Positions 1 through 8,490 of a stretch of DNA of 20,516 nt are shown one piece after another. The position numbers and the translations under genes are program-made. How positions within the stretch are numbered: the stretch's first letter is position 1; each line of letters begins with the position of its first letter. The notes beneath the pieces are model-generated. The model saw only the letters and a list, made by a program, of their open reading frames with translations, was not told the origin of the DNA and did no database searches. Source of the DNA: CAZKDV01 sp964551645 (lineage in GTDB: Bacteria; Bacteroidota; Bacteroidia; Bacteroidales; DTU049); contig CAZKDV010000039.1 of the NCBI GenBank assembly GCA_964551645.1, positions 1-20,516 on the forward strand. The letters are read 5' to 3'.

Positions 1-129
1 TCAGAAGTTAGATATATTTTATTGAAAAAATCATTCTTTAAGGAAGCAGAAGAATTATTTGCTATAGCCGAAGAGAATGCAAAATGGAGATATAAACAAT
101 ACAAACGACTTGCTGAATCACAGTTTTAA
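1..129 (+). CDS. 3' end of an unidentified protein (partial)
   Basis: Reading frame 1 is open from the first base to a TAA at 127-129 and gives 42 residues. The start lies outside the window. The visible part is charged and helical-looking, with alternating Leu/Ala/Glu/Lys and several aromatic residues (it ends KRLAESQF). This would fit the last helices of a TPR-like or other all-helical protein, but it is too short to assign to a family. The gene is followed within 20 bases by a strong hairpin terminator, which supports this being a real gene end. In many Bacteroidota uppP is preceded by ftsX and a DUF3098 gene; this tail does not obviously look like either. Confidence 0.6.
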   Translation, partial: SEVRYILLKKSFFKEAEELFAIAEENAKWRYKQYKRLAESQF

Positions 130-147
130 TTATAAATTAAACTAATC

Positions 148-194
148 AAGAAGCATTCTGTATGTACTCAATATTACGGAATGCTTCTTTTTTA
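148..194 (+). terminator. Rho-independent terminator between the upstream gene and uppP
   Basis: AAGAAGCATTC (148-158) pairs perfectly with GAATGCTTCTT (179-189). Four further pairs, including one G-T, can extend the stem to 159-162/175-178. The loop is about 12 bases, and a T run covers 185-193 on the 3' side. The stem starts 18 bases after the upstream stop codon. It ends about 16 bases before the uppP start, so it must either isolate uppP or act as an attenuator. Confidence 0.8.
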
Positions 195-209
195 ATAAAG
201 AAATAAAAA

Positions 210-995
210 ATGGAATGGTATCAGGCATTATTACTAGGACTTATTCAAGGTTTAACAGAATTTTTACCTGTAAGTAGTAGCGGACATTTAGAAATATTTA
301 AGTCTATACCTGGAGTAAATATAGAAGAAAGTTTATACTTTACTGTTTTGGTACATGGAGGGACGGTTTTAAGTACAATTGTTGTTTTTCGAAAAGATAT
401 TGCCAAACTTTTAGGTGGTTTTTTTAAATTCAAATATAATACTGAAACAGACTATCTTTTGAAAATTGCAGTATCAATGATTCCTGTTGCAATTATTGGT
501 TTGTTTTTTAAAGACTTTGTAGAAAGTTTTTTCAGCGAAGGCAATGTTGCATTTGTCGGATTTATGCTTTTGATTACTGCGGCATTACTTGGTTTAACTT
601 ATATCAATACCAAAAAAAACAGAGCAATAACTTATTTTGATGCTTTAATTATCGGTATAGCCCAATCAATAGCTGTATTGCCCGGTATTTCTCGTTCGGG
701 AGCAACCATTTCAACAGGCTTATTATTAGGAAATGACAGAGGCGAAATTGCACGATTTTCTTTTTTAATGGTACTTATTCCAATTCTTGGAGAAAATTTT
801 CTTGAAATTATTAAAAGCAATGTAAATACAACTGCTATTCCAATCGAATCATTAATTATTGGCTTTCTTGCTTCTTTCATTGCCGGAATATTTGCTTGCA
901 AAACAATGATTGCTCTTGTTAAAAAAGGAAAAATGTATTGGTTTGCTATTTATTGTTTATTAATTGGATTGATTTTAATTTTTGTTTTATCATAA
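210..995 (+). CDS. uppP: Undecaprenyl-diphosphate phosphatase UppP (BacA)
   Basis: Integral inner-membrane phosphatase that converts undecaprenyl pyrophosphate to undecaprenyl phosphate. It recycles the lipid carrier for peptidoglycan and surface polysaccharide, and its overproduction is known to give bacitracin resistance. Both family signatures are present. The N-terminal one is GLTEFLPVSSSGH (residues about 14-26), with the conserved Glu17 and the Ser-rich loop. The second is PGISRSGATI (158-167), with the conserved Arg162. The 261 residues are mostly hydrophobic segments, and the length is normal for the family. The ATG at 210 gives a start immediately before the conserved first helix. 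truB follows after 15 bases in the same direction, so the two are probably cotranscribed; this uppP-truB pairing is common in Bacteroidota. No promoter motif fits between the terminator and the ATG. Confidence 0.95.
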   Translation: MEWYQALLLGLIQGLTEFLPVSSSGHLEIFKSIPGVNIEESLYFTVLVHGGTVLSTIVVFRKDIAKLLGGFFKFKYNTETDYLLKIAVSMIPVAIIGLFFKDFVESFFSEGNVAFVGFMLLITAALLGLTYINTKKNRAITYFDALIIGIAQSIAVLPGISRSGATISTGLLLGNDRGEIARFSFLMVLIPILGENFLEIIKSNVNTTAIPIESLIIGFLASFIAGIFACKTMIALVKKGKMYWFAIYCLLIGLILIFVLS

Positions 996-1010
996 AAAAA
1001 TATTTAAAAT

Positions 1011-1700
1011 ATGAGTAATGAGTTTGAAAGAGGCAAATTATTGTTGATAGATAAACCCTATTCTTGGACATCATTTGATGTTGTCAACTCAATTCGATTA
1101 GATTTGAAACGAAGATTGGGAATTCACAAAATCAAAATAGGACATGCTGGCACATTAGATCCTTTGGCAACAGGCTTGGTATTAGTATGTACAGGTCCGT
1201 TCACAAAAAAAATATCTATATTTCAAGAAATGCAAAAGGAATATATAGGACAATTTACATTGGGTGCAACTACTCCAAGTTTTGATAAAGAAACCGAAAT
1301 TGATGCTACTTATCCAACTGAACACATTACTAAAGAAATGATTTATGAAGCGGCTCTTTCTTTTATTGGCACAATAGAACAATATCCTCCATTATATTCA
1401 GCCGTAAAAATTAAAGGCAGACGCGCTTATGATTATGCTCGTCAGGGTGAGCAAGCTGAAATTAAACCTAAACAAGTAACAATACACGCTTTTGATATTT
1501 CTATTATTGAAGGTAATGTCGTAACTTTTAGAATTCTGTGTAGTAAAGGAACATATATTAGATCAATAGCAAGAGACCTTGGTGTAAAATTAGGTTTAGG
1601 TGGATATTTAAGTCAATTAAGGCGCACAGCAATAGGAGATTACTTAGTAGTAAATGCTATTTCTCCTTCCGAATTTGGAATATCCTTAACAGAAATCTAA
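1011..1700 (+). CDS. truB: tRNA pseudouridine(55) synthase TruB
   Basis: Isomerises U55 to pseudouridine in the T-psi-C loop of tRNAs in the cytoplasm. The diagnostic catalytic motif GHAGTLDPLATG lies at residues 44-55, with the nucleophilic Asp50. Also visible are the N-terminal KLLLIDKPYSWTSFDVV, the PPLYSAVKIKGRRAYDYAR segment and the CSKGTYIRSIARDLG segment, all typical of TruB. At 229 residues it is compact: it appears to have the catalytic core with little or no C-terminal PUA-like extension, as in many Bacteroidota. It starts 15 bases after uppP and probably shares its transcript. Its stop codon is only 4 bases from the stop codon of the convergent macroglobulin gene, and no terminator hairpin is seen between them. 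Confidence 0.95.
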   Translation: MSNEFERGKLLLIDKPYSWTSFDVVNSIRLDLKRRLGIHKIKIGHAGTLDPLATGLVLVCTGPFTKKISIFQEMQKEYIGQFTLGATTPSFDKETEIDATYPTEHITKEMIYEAALSFIGTIEQYPPLYSAVKIKGRRAYDYARQGEQAEIKPKQVTIHAFDISIIEGNVVTFRILCSKGTYIRSIARDLGVKLGLGGYLSQLRRTAIGDYLVVNAISPSEFGISLTEI

Positions 1701-1704
1701 TATC

Positions 1705-4700
1705 TTATTCTATAATTTTAACCCTAATTCCTTCTGAATGTGAAATAAATTCAGGAGCATACATGCACTGAATTGTAGTGATGCCATTAGAAAAATTACC
1801 TGATACAGTTGCTCTTAAAGGATATTCAAAAATATAAGTTCCTTTTCGCAAATAATCAGCGAAGAAATTAGTTGCCACATCTCGTGTGCTTTCGTAATAC
1901 CATAGTCCATCTTGCCATTTGTATTGAGAAATTACATTAATTGGTTCAAATCCCGAAGCACGCATGTCTTTGATATGAACATATTCCATATCTCTATCAA
2001 CGCGAATAACTAATCTTACAATCACTTTTTCACCTATGTGAATAGTATCATCTTTTTGCACACTTTTGAGTTCCTTGCCTTGAGGGGTAGTTTTTTCTAC
2101 AAAAAGTTTCTTTTCTATACTTAATTGGGTTTTATGACTACTAACTTTATCCAGTTTTTCAAAATATTGCCAATACAAAGCACCCCAGCTAATACCTTCA
2201 TCATGCTTAGAAACCTTGACTTTTCCCATTTTAGGCTTAATTTCGTTATCTTTCCAAGATATATTGATATATCCTATTCCGCGTTCTGCTTTGTGCTTAA
2301 CATCAATTACTTCATCTCCTATTGTAATATCAACATCAGGCTCGACACTTAGCCAGTCGCTACCTGTTAATAAAAGTGCATAAACAGCATTTGCAGTTGC
2401 CTTAGTCGTTTTCCAATCTTGCACCTGCTTTTGCTTTAACAACCAAGTTTTTAAATTATCAACAATAGCAGTATCTCTTGCGATTTCGTAAAATGCTTCA
2501 ATGAGTAAAGATTGTGTTTCTATATGTGCTTGCCACCACGAATATCCGCTTGTGTTTTCTTTCCAATACATTCCAAGTTCATCACTAATAATAGCTCTTT
2601 CTTTAAGAGATTTCAATATTTTTTTAGGAGTTTCTTTATCTCCCATTCTATGTAGTGCAAGTGCTGCCATACCTTCGCCATATAAACCTGAACCAAGCCA
2701 ATATTTAGTTAGTTGTTTTTTATAATAATCAACAGCTTCTTGTGTGTTAGAAGGAATATTAAAATCATTTAAAAAGAAACTACGAGTATATAAATAATGA
2801 ATAACAATAATTGAAGGTTTTAATTCATCTAATTCCTTTGCAGAATAATCATTTTTCAGTTTATTATATTCATTTGCTATTTCGGTATCAAGAAAGTTAA
2901 TTGATGACTGCATCATTTTTCTCAAGCGAACATCTTTTTTTAAGTTAATTGCTTGTAAATGAGCAAGATGCCCAAATCCTGAACTTATATATTGGGTGAT
3001 AAATCTACTAACCGGCAAACCATCAAACCAAGCCCAAGCGCCATCTGGGTTTTGCATTGTTTCAAGTTTATATAATGTCCTTTCATATTCTTTTGACATG
3101 GTGTTTATATCAAACAAAAGAGCAATTCTTTTTTTTCTTTCTGTTTCATCAGCAGCTTCAATAACCCAAGGTGTTTCTTCTAAAAGTATTTGTTTTAATT
3201 CTTGATTTTTTTCAAGATTTGAGATCAATATTTCCGAATTTGAAATATTCCTCCATACATCAAATACTTTTTTTATTTGCGGCTTTGATTCTACTATAAA
3301 TTTTGAAAGTGTATTTGCATATAATTTTGTAAAAATCTGTTCAGAACATTCGTGCTGATATTCCATCATATATGGTATTGCTTGCACAGCATACCAAGCC
3401 GGATTTGCAGAAAACTCCAAAGTTAATTTGTGATGCTTTAATGTGTTTGAAAATTCGGACTTTGTCAATTTATTATGTTCAAACTCTTTAGTTTGCTTTG
3501 AACGAATAAATAAAGGCAAACTTTCTGTTATGAGAATATCATTTGTAAGTATTGGTAAGATATGTTCTTCTCCATCAGAGAATTTATCTGTTACTGCCAC
3601 AATTTTACAAGTAATTGCTTGTATTCCAGATGGAATCATAATTTTCCACGACACATTTGTCGAAGAGTTTGCTTCTACTGAAAACTGTTTTTCCGAATTT
3701 GCATTATCAAATTTTACATCTATTGGTTTTTGAGTTAGTGCATCTAAAATAGTAAGTTTTGCCTTTCCACTTTGAAGAGTTTCGCTTAAATTTGTTATTT
3801 TGCTTTGTACAATAATAGTATCTCCCTCTCTGAAAAAGCGTGGCAAATTAGGAGTAATCATTAATTCTTTTTGTGCAACAAGTTCGTTTACACAATCCCC
3901 GACTTTCAAATCTTTGGTGTGTGCTAATCCCAACATTCTCCACTTAGTTAGTGATTCGGGCAAGGTAAATGAAATGACTATTTCGCCATTTTCATTTGTC
4001 CGCAAATCAGGATAGAAAAATGCTGTTTCATTGAAATCACCTCTAATTACAACATCATCAAATTGAATATCTGCACTTTGTTGAAAGTCTTCTTTACTTC
4101 CAGTTTCTTGATTAAAAACCTTATCGCTTTCTGTTTGTTCTATATTTTTATTTACACTAAAGTTTTCTTCTGCTAAAGCAGCTGTGCTATATGCAATGCT
4201 TCTCGTATTCCTATTTCCCCTAAAAATAGGATAATTAAAATAAGTTAAATTATAGGTTTTTAACTTTTCATATTGTTGAAAATTAAAGCTAATTTGTGGA
4301 TTCCATTTATTGGCTATTCCGATACCAGAATAACTAACAAAAGATTCAGATGCAGAATATTGCAATGAAGCATAATCTGTATAATTAAGCATTAATGACC
4401 AAAAGTGCTTTTTAAATATATCTAATGAAGCATCATATAAAACAGCTAACATTTCTGCCATAACCTTTTCGCCATTTTTATCTTTAAGAATAATATTCCA
4501 AGTTTCTTGTTGTCCGGGTTGAAGTTTTTCACGAAAAGTTTCAAATTTTATATCAATTTCCTTATTTGTATGCGGAACATCAATAGAAATCTTTTGAACA
4601 TAAGTGCGATTATTACTTATCATTGCAATATGTACTTGAAAACCACCTCTGTGCTTTTCTTCTATCGGTATTTCAATAGTTTTGAAACCTTTACCTATCT

Positions 4701-7700
4701 TATACCATTGTTTTGAAATAATTTTTTGTTTATGCTCAATACTTATTATTGCATGTGAATTTGAAACTGATGAGCCTATATTAATTATGGCAAATTCGCC
4801 AGGTTCACCTTTTGTTTTTTTTGTTTGCACCCAAAATGGGCTATTGTAGTCAGCATTTTTACTTTCAGGCTTAAATACCTTGAAAAAATGTTCATATTCA
4901 ACTTTTTCTCCAAATGGATCTGTAGAGCTTAAACGAATATAATAAACTCCGGCGTTCCATTTTTGAATGTCTGGAATTTGTAGTTTTTGTTCATTTTCTG
5001 TCTTGATAGTAGTTTTAAATACTTGTTGCTTCTTTTTCCAAGCATTTGGCGTATCTTCGTTTTTGTACGGAATATTAGGAAATAATTTTGAAAAATTTTC
5101 TTTAGACATCAATGGTTTATCTGGTACTTCCCAAAGACGAGAGATAAAAAATGATTGTGGTGCTTGCACTTGATAAATTTCAACTTCAACTTGTGTTTCA
5201 ATAGGTGTTCCATTTAAGTTTGTTGAATAAATCTCAATCTTATTTTCTGCTTGAACATCAAAAAACTCATCAATATTTGTTGATAGCAACATTGCTTTTT
5301 CACCTATATAAATTGATTTTGAATTTGTTCGTGTTTCTCCATTTATATCAGTAATATCTGCGTAAATAGTATAAACAAATATATGTGAAAATGAGTTTTT
5401 TATATCTAAATCGGGGCTTGCAATGAAAGAAAAACTAAATTCTCCATTTTTATTTGTAACAAGTGTCCCATTATCAATAATTGTTTCAGAAGAACTTGGC
5501 ATCTGCCACATCCAATATCTCCAAAATGGATAATAAACTTTTCTAACGACCTTGTATTCAACATTAGCACCATCAATCGGAAATCCTGCAAATGCTTTAG
5601 CATTCCCACTTATTTCAACTTTTTGATTGAGTTTATAATATTGCTCCGTTTCGTTAAATGTAACTTCAAAACTTGGTCGTTTATATTCTTCAACTAAAAA
5701 ATAATGTGTTCCATATTGTTCAGCAATACTCATTTCTCCCGTAAGTCCGGTTTCAGGAATTACAAACGCTCCATTAAAACTACCAAACTCATTGGTGCGA
5801 ACTTTTATTTCTGCTTTTTTTTCATAATTTACATCATACAAATATATAGTTGTAGAATAGTTTGTCTTGATAGAACTTGATTCTCCGTCTGTTTCAATGA
5901 CTATACCTTTAAAATACAAGGTTTGACCGGGACGATATATTGCTCTATCAGTAAAAAAAACTGTTTTTATTTTTTTGTCTTTTATTTTACTATTTGAGCT
6001 GTAATGATAATTTTTAGAAGTTGTTAAAGTATCTTTTCCTTGTGAAAATACAATATAAGTATTCTTATTGCTTATTGGTGCCGAAATATGCACTTCGCCA
6101 TTTTTATCAGATTTGAATGTTTTAATTAAATTTGATGAGTATTTATGTGTTTTGTAATTATAATCATATTGATATAAATCGGCTTTAACTTTTGACAATG
6201 GAGTTCCTGTTTCCCTATTTGCTATGTAATAGAAGTGCATATTGTCATTTGATTGCGAAATGTAACTTAAGTTAGTTGCTTGAATTAGCAAATAATCTAT
6301 TTTGTTGTTTTCATATTTAAAGTCTTTGTTTGGACTAAAAATAACTATGTATTTGCCTGTTGAAAGTTTTTCTAATGCAATTTCGCTTGAATGTTCTTGA
6401 AAGTCATGTTCATTAATTAATTTTACCGAATTATAGAAAAGCGGGGTAAAAGAGTTTAAAAAGTGAACCTTTGCCGAATCTTTTTTTCCATAAAAATTAT
6501 TGTCAAAATCAATATTTTGAGCATCAATCACTTTATAGTATAGTGTATCAATATTACGATAATTAAGTTTAACTAAAATAGGCGTGTTTGGAACAACATA
6601 TTGCTCTATCTGAAAAGTAAAATAGCGTTTTTCAATTTCTTTTATTAACTCTTTAAGATTATATACTCCTTTGGCATTAGGAAATTTTTGAATTGTTTGT
6701 TGGGCAAGAGCGTGAGCGTTCTGTAGTTCAAATTGATATTGAGAAGCTTGATTTGGATTGTATAAATTACCTTGAGATTTCAAATATTGTGCTATTTCAA
6801 AATTGATAATGCTAAGGACTTCATTGTGTTTAAACTGTTCGTTGAGCTTTACAAGCGCATAGTAATACAAATTATCTGAATTAATATTTCTTGAGTGTTC
6901 TCTGACGAAATTCAATCTCATTAAATCAATATCTACCAATGCTTCAATTGAATTAGAGTTTAAATAAAACTTAATCAGATTTTGATATAAGTTAAATGCT
7001 TTATGTAAATGTGAGTGTTCGTCTTGTGCTTTTATGTCAAGTTGAACAAAAGCTGAAGCTTCAGAAAAAAATTCGGGAGAATCAATTATAAAAGAATCTT
7101 GAAGTGAACTTAAAGAAGTTTTTGCATTTGTAAAAAATCCTATTGCTCTGTGTGCCAAAATGTCATATAATGTTGTGCGAAGATTGTTGCTGTTCTCAGG
7201 AATTTCAATAATTTCTTTGTATGCACTTATCTCCTCTTTTTGCAATTCGTCTTTTGGTTCAACAGAAAACAAATAATATTTACTAATGTTCTCAATAATT
7301 CTTCTGATATCCCATGTTTCAATATCATCATTATTTACATCTGTGTAAGTTCTGTTTGATATTGTCCAAAAGTTTTGTTGATAATAATTCCAGAACATTT
7401 CAGCATATAAAGATTGAAATAGTTGCTTAAGAGGGATATTGCTTTTGTCTATTTCGGTTTTAAGAGAATTAAGGGTATGAGTTAGTCCATTATCATTGAT
7501 TTCTATCTCAAATTTACATTTGTGTACATAAGCCTTATAAACTTGGGGTTTGTTTTGCTCCAAATTTGCTTTATTCATAATTATATCCACAACTTCTAAT
7601 GCACTTTTCGGAAGTCCTTCTTTTTCATACTTCTCAACTTTTTCCCATAATTCGTTATATGTATTATCGATATTTAAAGGTTTGTGTGTAAAACTCAGAA

Positions 7701-7779
7701 TTATGCTAATTGGAATGCTTGCCAGTAATATTCGTAATGAGATATTCTTAAAATTTTGACATTTAATTTTATTTTTCAT
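1705..7779 (-). CDS. Large alpha-2-macroglobulin family protein with thioester motif
   Basis: A 2024-residue exported protein of the bacterial alpha-2-macroglobulin type, thought to trap proteases in the envelope. An N-terminal hydrophobic segment (about residues 15-32) follows basic residues. Cys7 lies before it, so there is no lipobox, and the protein is either secreted or anchored by an uncleaved signal. Residues about 40-400 look helical and TPR-like. Macroglobulin (MG) domains follow, with TDRAIYRPGQT near 613-623 and EEYKRPSFEV near 695-705, both hallmarks of the family. A Glu/Gln/Ser-rich linker at about 1200-1245 could be the bait region. It precedes the A2M domain (FFYPDLRTNENGE, about 1250-1262). 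The thioester motif CSEQ is intact (Cys1478, Gln1481), and NPDGAWAWFDG (about 1575-1590) belongs to the thioester domain. A receptor-like MG domain closes the protein. No pbpC gene, the usual partner in proteobacteria, lies beside it. The start has a matching promoter 29 bases upstream. Confidence 0.9.
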   Translation of the reverse strand: MKNKIKCQNFKNISLRILLASIPISIILSFTHKPLNIDNTYNELWEKVEKYEKEGLPKSALEVVDIIMNKANLEQNKPQVYKAYVHKCKFEIEINDNGLTHTLNSLKTEIDKSNIPLKQLFQSLYAEMFWNYYQQNFWTISNRTYTDVNNDDIETWDIRRIIENISKYYLFSVEPKDELQKEEISAYKEIIEIPENSNNLRTTLYDILAHRAIGFFTNAKTSLSSLQDSFIIDSPEFFSEASAFVQLDIKAQDEHSHLHKAFNLYQNLIKFYLNSNSIEALVDIDLMRLNFVREHSRNINSDNLYYYALVKLNEQFKHNEVLSIINFEIAQYLKSQGNLYNPNQASQYQFELQNAHALAQQTIQKFPNAKGVYNLKELIKEIEKRYFTFQIEQYVVPNTPILVKLNYRNIDTLYYKVIDAQNIDFDNNFYGKKDSAKVHFLNSFTPLFYNSVKLINEHDFQEHSSEIALEKLSTGKYIVIFSPNKDFKYENNKIDYLLIQATNLSYISQSNDNMHFYYIANRETGTPLSKVKADLYQYDYNYKTHKYSSNLIKTFKSDKNGEVHISAPISNKNTYIVFSQGKDTLTTSKNYHYSSNSKIKDKKIKTVFFTDRAIYRPGQTLYFKGIVIETDGESSSIKTNYSTTIYLYDVNYEKKAEIKVRTNEFGSFNGAFVIPETGLTGEMSIAEQYGTHYFLVEEYKRPSFEVTFNETEQYYKLNQKVEISGNAKAFAGFPIDGANVEYKVVRKVYYPFWRYWMWQMPSSSETIIDNGTLVTNKNGEFSFSFIASPDLDIKNSFSHIFVYTIYADITDINGETRTNSKSIYIGEKAMLLSTNIDEFFDVQAENKIEIYSTNLNGTPIETQVEVEIYQVQAPQSFFISRLWEVPDKPLMSKENFSKLFPNIPYKNEDTPNAWKKKQQVFKTTIKTENEQKLQIPDIQKWNAGVYYIRLSSTDPFGEKVEYEHFFKVFKPESKNADYNSPFWVQTKKTKGEPGEFAIINIGSSVSNSHAIISIEHKQKIISKQWYKIGKGFKTIEIPIEEKHRGGFQVHIAMISNNRTYVQKISIDVPHTNKEIDIKFETFREKLQPGQQETWNIILKDKNGEKVMAEMLAVLYDASLDIFKKHFWSLMLNYTDYASLQYSASESFVSYSGIGIANKWNPQISFNFQQYEKLKTYNLTYFNYPIFRGNRNTRSIAYSTAALAEENFSVNKNIEQTESDKVFNQETGSKEDFQQSADIQFDDVVIRGDFNETAFFYPDLRTNENGEIVISFTLPESLTKWRMLGLAHTKDLKVGDCVNELVAQKELMITPNLPRFFREGDTIIVQSKITNLSETLQSGKAKLTILDALTQKPIDVKFDNANSEKQFSVEANSSTNVSWKIMIPSGIQAITCKIVAVTDKFSDGEEHILPILTNDILITESLPLFIRSKQTKEFEHNKLTKSEFSNTLKHHKLTLEFSANPAWYAVQAIPYMMEYQHECSEQIFTKLYANTLSKFIVESKPQIKKVFDVWRNISNSEILISNLEKNQELKQILLEETPWVIEAADETERKKRIALLFDINTMSKEYERTLYKLETMQNPDGAWAWFDGLPVSRFITQYISSGFGHLAHLQAINLKKDVRLRKMMQSSINFLDTEIANEYNKLKNDYSAKELDELKPSIIVIHYLYTRSFFLNDFNIPSNTQEAVDYYKKQLTKYWLGSGLYGEGMAALALHRMGDKETPKKILKSLKERAIISDELGMYWKENTSGYSWWQAHIETQSLLIEAFYEIARDTAIVDNLKTWLLKQKQVQDWKTTKATANAVYALLLTGSDWLSVEPDVDITIGDEVIDVKHKAERGIGYINISWKDNEIKPKMGKVKVSKHDEGISWGALYWQYFEKLDKVSSHKTQLSIEKKLFVEKTTPQGKELKSVQKDDTIHIGEKVIVRLVIRVDRDMEYVHIKDMRASGFEPINVISQYKWQDGLWYYESTRDVATNFFADYLRKGTYIFEYPLRATVSGNFSNGITTIQCMYAPEFISHSEGIRVKIIE

Positions 7780-7807
7780 GGATATATTATTTGATTTATC
7801 AAAAAAG

Positions 7808-7838
7808 CAAAGTTAAAAATAATCAGTATTAGTTACAA
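7808..7838 (-). promoter_or_regulatory. Predicted Bacteroidota-type promoter of the macroglobulin gene
   Basis: On the minus strand TTG (7838-7836) is followed by a 20-base spacer and TAACTTTG (7815-7808). This is an exact match to the TAnnTTTG -7 consensus with a TTG -33 element at the usual distance. The predicted transcript would start near 7802 and have a leader of roughly 22 bases before the ATG at 7779. This is a prediction from consensus only. Confidence 0.65.
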
Positions 7839-7851
7839 TAACAATACCATG

Positions 7852-7909
7852 ATGTTGCTTTTTTATTTGCCTTAAATTGAAAAAGGATTTCAATGGAACA
7901 AGGCAACAT
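7852..7909. repeat. Nested inverted repeat (possible regulatory RNA hairpin or dispersed repeat)
   Basis: An inner perfect 7-base stem, ATTGAAA (7876-7882) with TTTCAAT (7888-7894), has the 5-base loop AAGGA. An outer perfect 7-base stem, TTGCCTT (7867-7873) with AAGGCAA (7900-7906), is separated from it by a small internal loop. ATGTTGC (7852-7858) can alternatively pair with GCAACAT (7903-7909), which overlaps the outer arm, so two folds compete. No T run follows on either strand within a few bases, so this does not look like a standard terminator. It lies just upstream of the predicted macroglobulin promoter. Only one copy is present in the window. Confidence 0.5.
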
Positions 7910-8083
7910 GGAAAAAAAGTAGTGTACTGCTATTGATAAACTTTGGTCAAATAACAAACTTTGTACTTGCCAAAAATGTCAAACTATATAAAAAAATTCA
8001 CAGATTAAGTATTATTATTAACTTACAATATGTTGTAATGTAAGCCTATTACAAGGCAAATTTAGTATTTTGAATAATTTAAT

Positions 8084-8284
8084 CTATTTTCTTTTTCGAT
8101 ATTTTATCAAATAAATTATTGGCAGTACTCCAATTGTGTTAAATATTGCGATACAAATAAACCATGCCAAATGATTGTTTCTGGCAGATTTCCAAAAAGC
8201 CACCACTTTCCATACGGTATCCCATACCATAAGCACTATTACTACGGACATTGGCAGTTTTAAAATTTCATTAAATAATTCCAT
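8084..8284 (-). CDS. Small two-helix membrane protein, DUF5652-like
   Basis: A 66-residue protein with two hydrophobic segments (about residues 10-30 and 41-60), joined by a short polar loop with the sequence WKSARNNHLAWF and ending in a basic tail (KYRKRK). The pattern Trp-Lys-x-Ala-Arg-Asn-Asn-x-Leu-x-Trp-Phe, then Phe-Asn-Thr-x-Gly-x-Leu-Pro-Ile-x-Tyr-Leu, matches my memory of the DUF5652 family. That family has no known function, and the assignment was not checked by search. The protein probably sits in the inner membrane with the basic end inside. It lies alone between mfd (206 bases upstream) and the macroglobulin gene (304 bases downstream), both on the same strand. It is unlikely to be tightly coupled to either. 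Confidence 0.75.
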   Translation of the reverse strand: MELFNEILKLPMSVVIVLMVWDTVWKVVAFWKSARNNHLAWFICIAIFNTIGVLPIIYLIKYRKRK

Positions 8285-8490
8285 TTGTTTTGTTTTTTAA
8301 TTTTACTGTTTATTATGTTGTGGCAACAATAAGTCGCTAAACAAAGTTCCGTATATTAGGGCGATTTTTCTACAAATATATATATTTTTCAAATGACATA
8401 AATACAAATTTAGCTTAATTTTTCACACACCGTCAAGCGAAATAGGCTTTTTATGCTTTGTTTTTTTTTGCTTGTTTTATCCTTTAAATG
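8285..8490. other. 206-base gap between mfd and the DUF5652 gene
   Basis: AT-rich non-coding sequence with long T and A runs. On the minus strand GAACTTTG (8349-8342) resembles the -7 consensus at 7 of 8 positions. The nearest upstream TTTG (8376-8373) is 23 bases away, longer than usual, so a promoter for the small membrane protein here is only a possibility. No convincing terminator for mfd is visible. Confidence 0.4.

Larger units (their letters stand above)
7780..8083. other. 304-base intergenic region upstream of the macroglobulin gene
   Basis: No plausible coding frame was found. The macroglobulin-proximal end holds the predicted promoter (7808-7838). Next to it is a nested inverted repeat (7852-7909), described separately. 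Further out there is a perfect TTACAA-TATG-TTGTAA hairpin (8023-8038) downstream of the DUF5652 gene. It lacks an adjacent T run on the minus strand, so it is at best a weak terminator. The rest is AT-rich sequence in which I see no other signal. Confidence 0.6.

Noticed and set aside
5406..5609. 67-residue minus-strand open frame in another frame of the macroglobulin gene
   Set aside because: It lies inside the 2024-residue gene on the same strand, with no own start signal or family resemblance.
7867..7906. Possible CRISPR repeat unit
   Set aside because: The length and palindromic core are repeat-like, but there is only one copy, no spacers and no cas genes in the window.
8023..8038. Perfect TTACAA/TTGTAA hairpin as terminator for the DUF5652 gene
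   Set aside because: The stem is only 6 AT-rich pairs and the nearest T run on the minus strand is about 20 bases further on. It is kept only as a note in the intergenic entry.
8342..8376. Promoter for the DUF5652 gene
   Set aside because: The first base of the -7 box is wrong and the spacer of 23 bases is too long for confidence.
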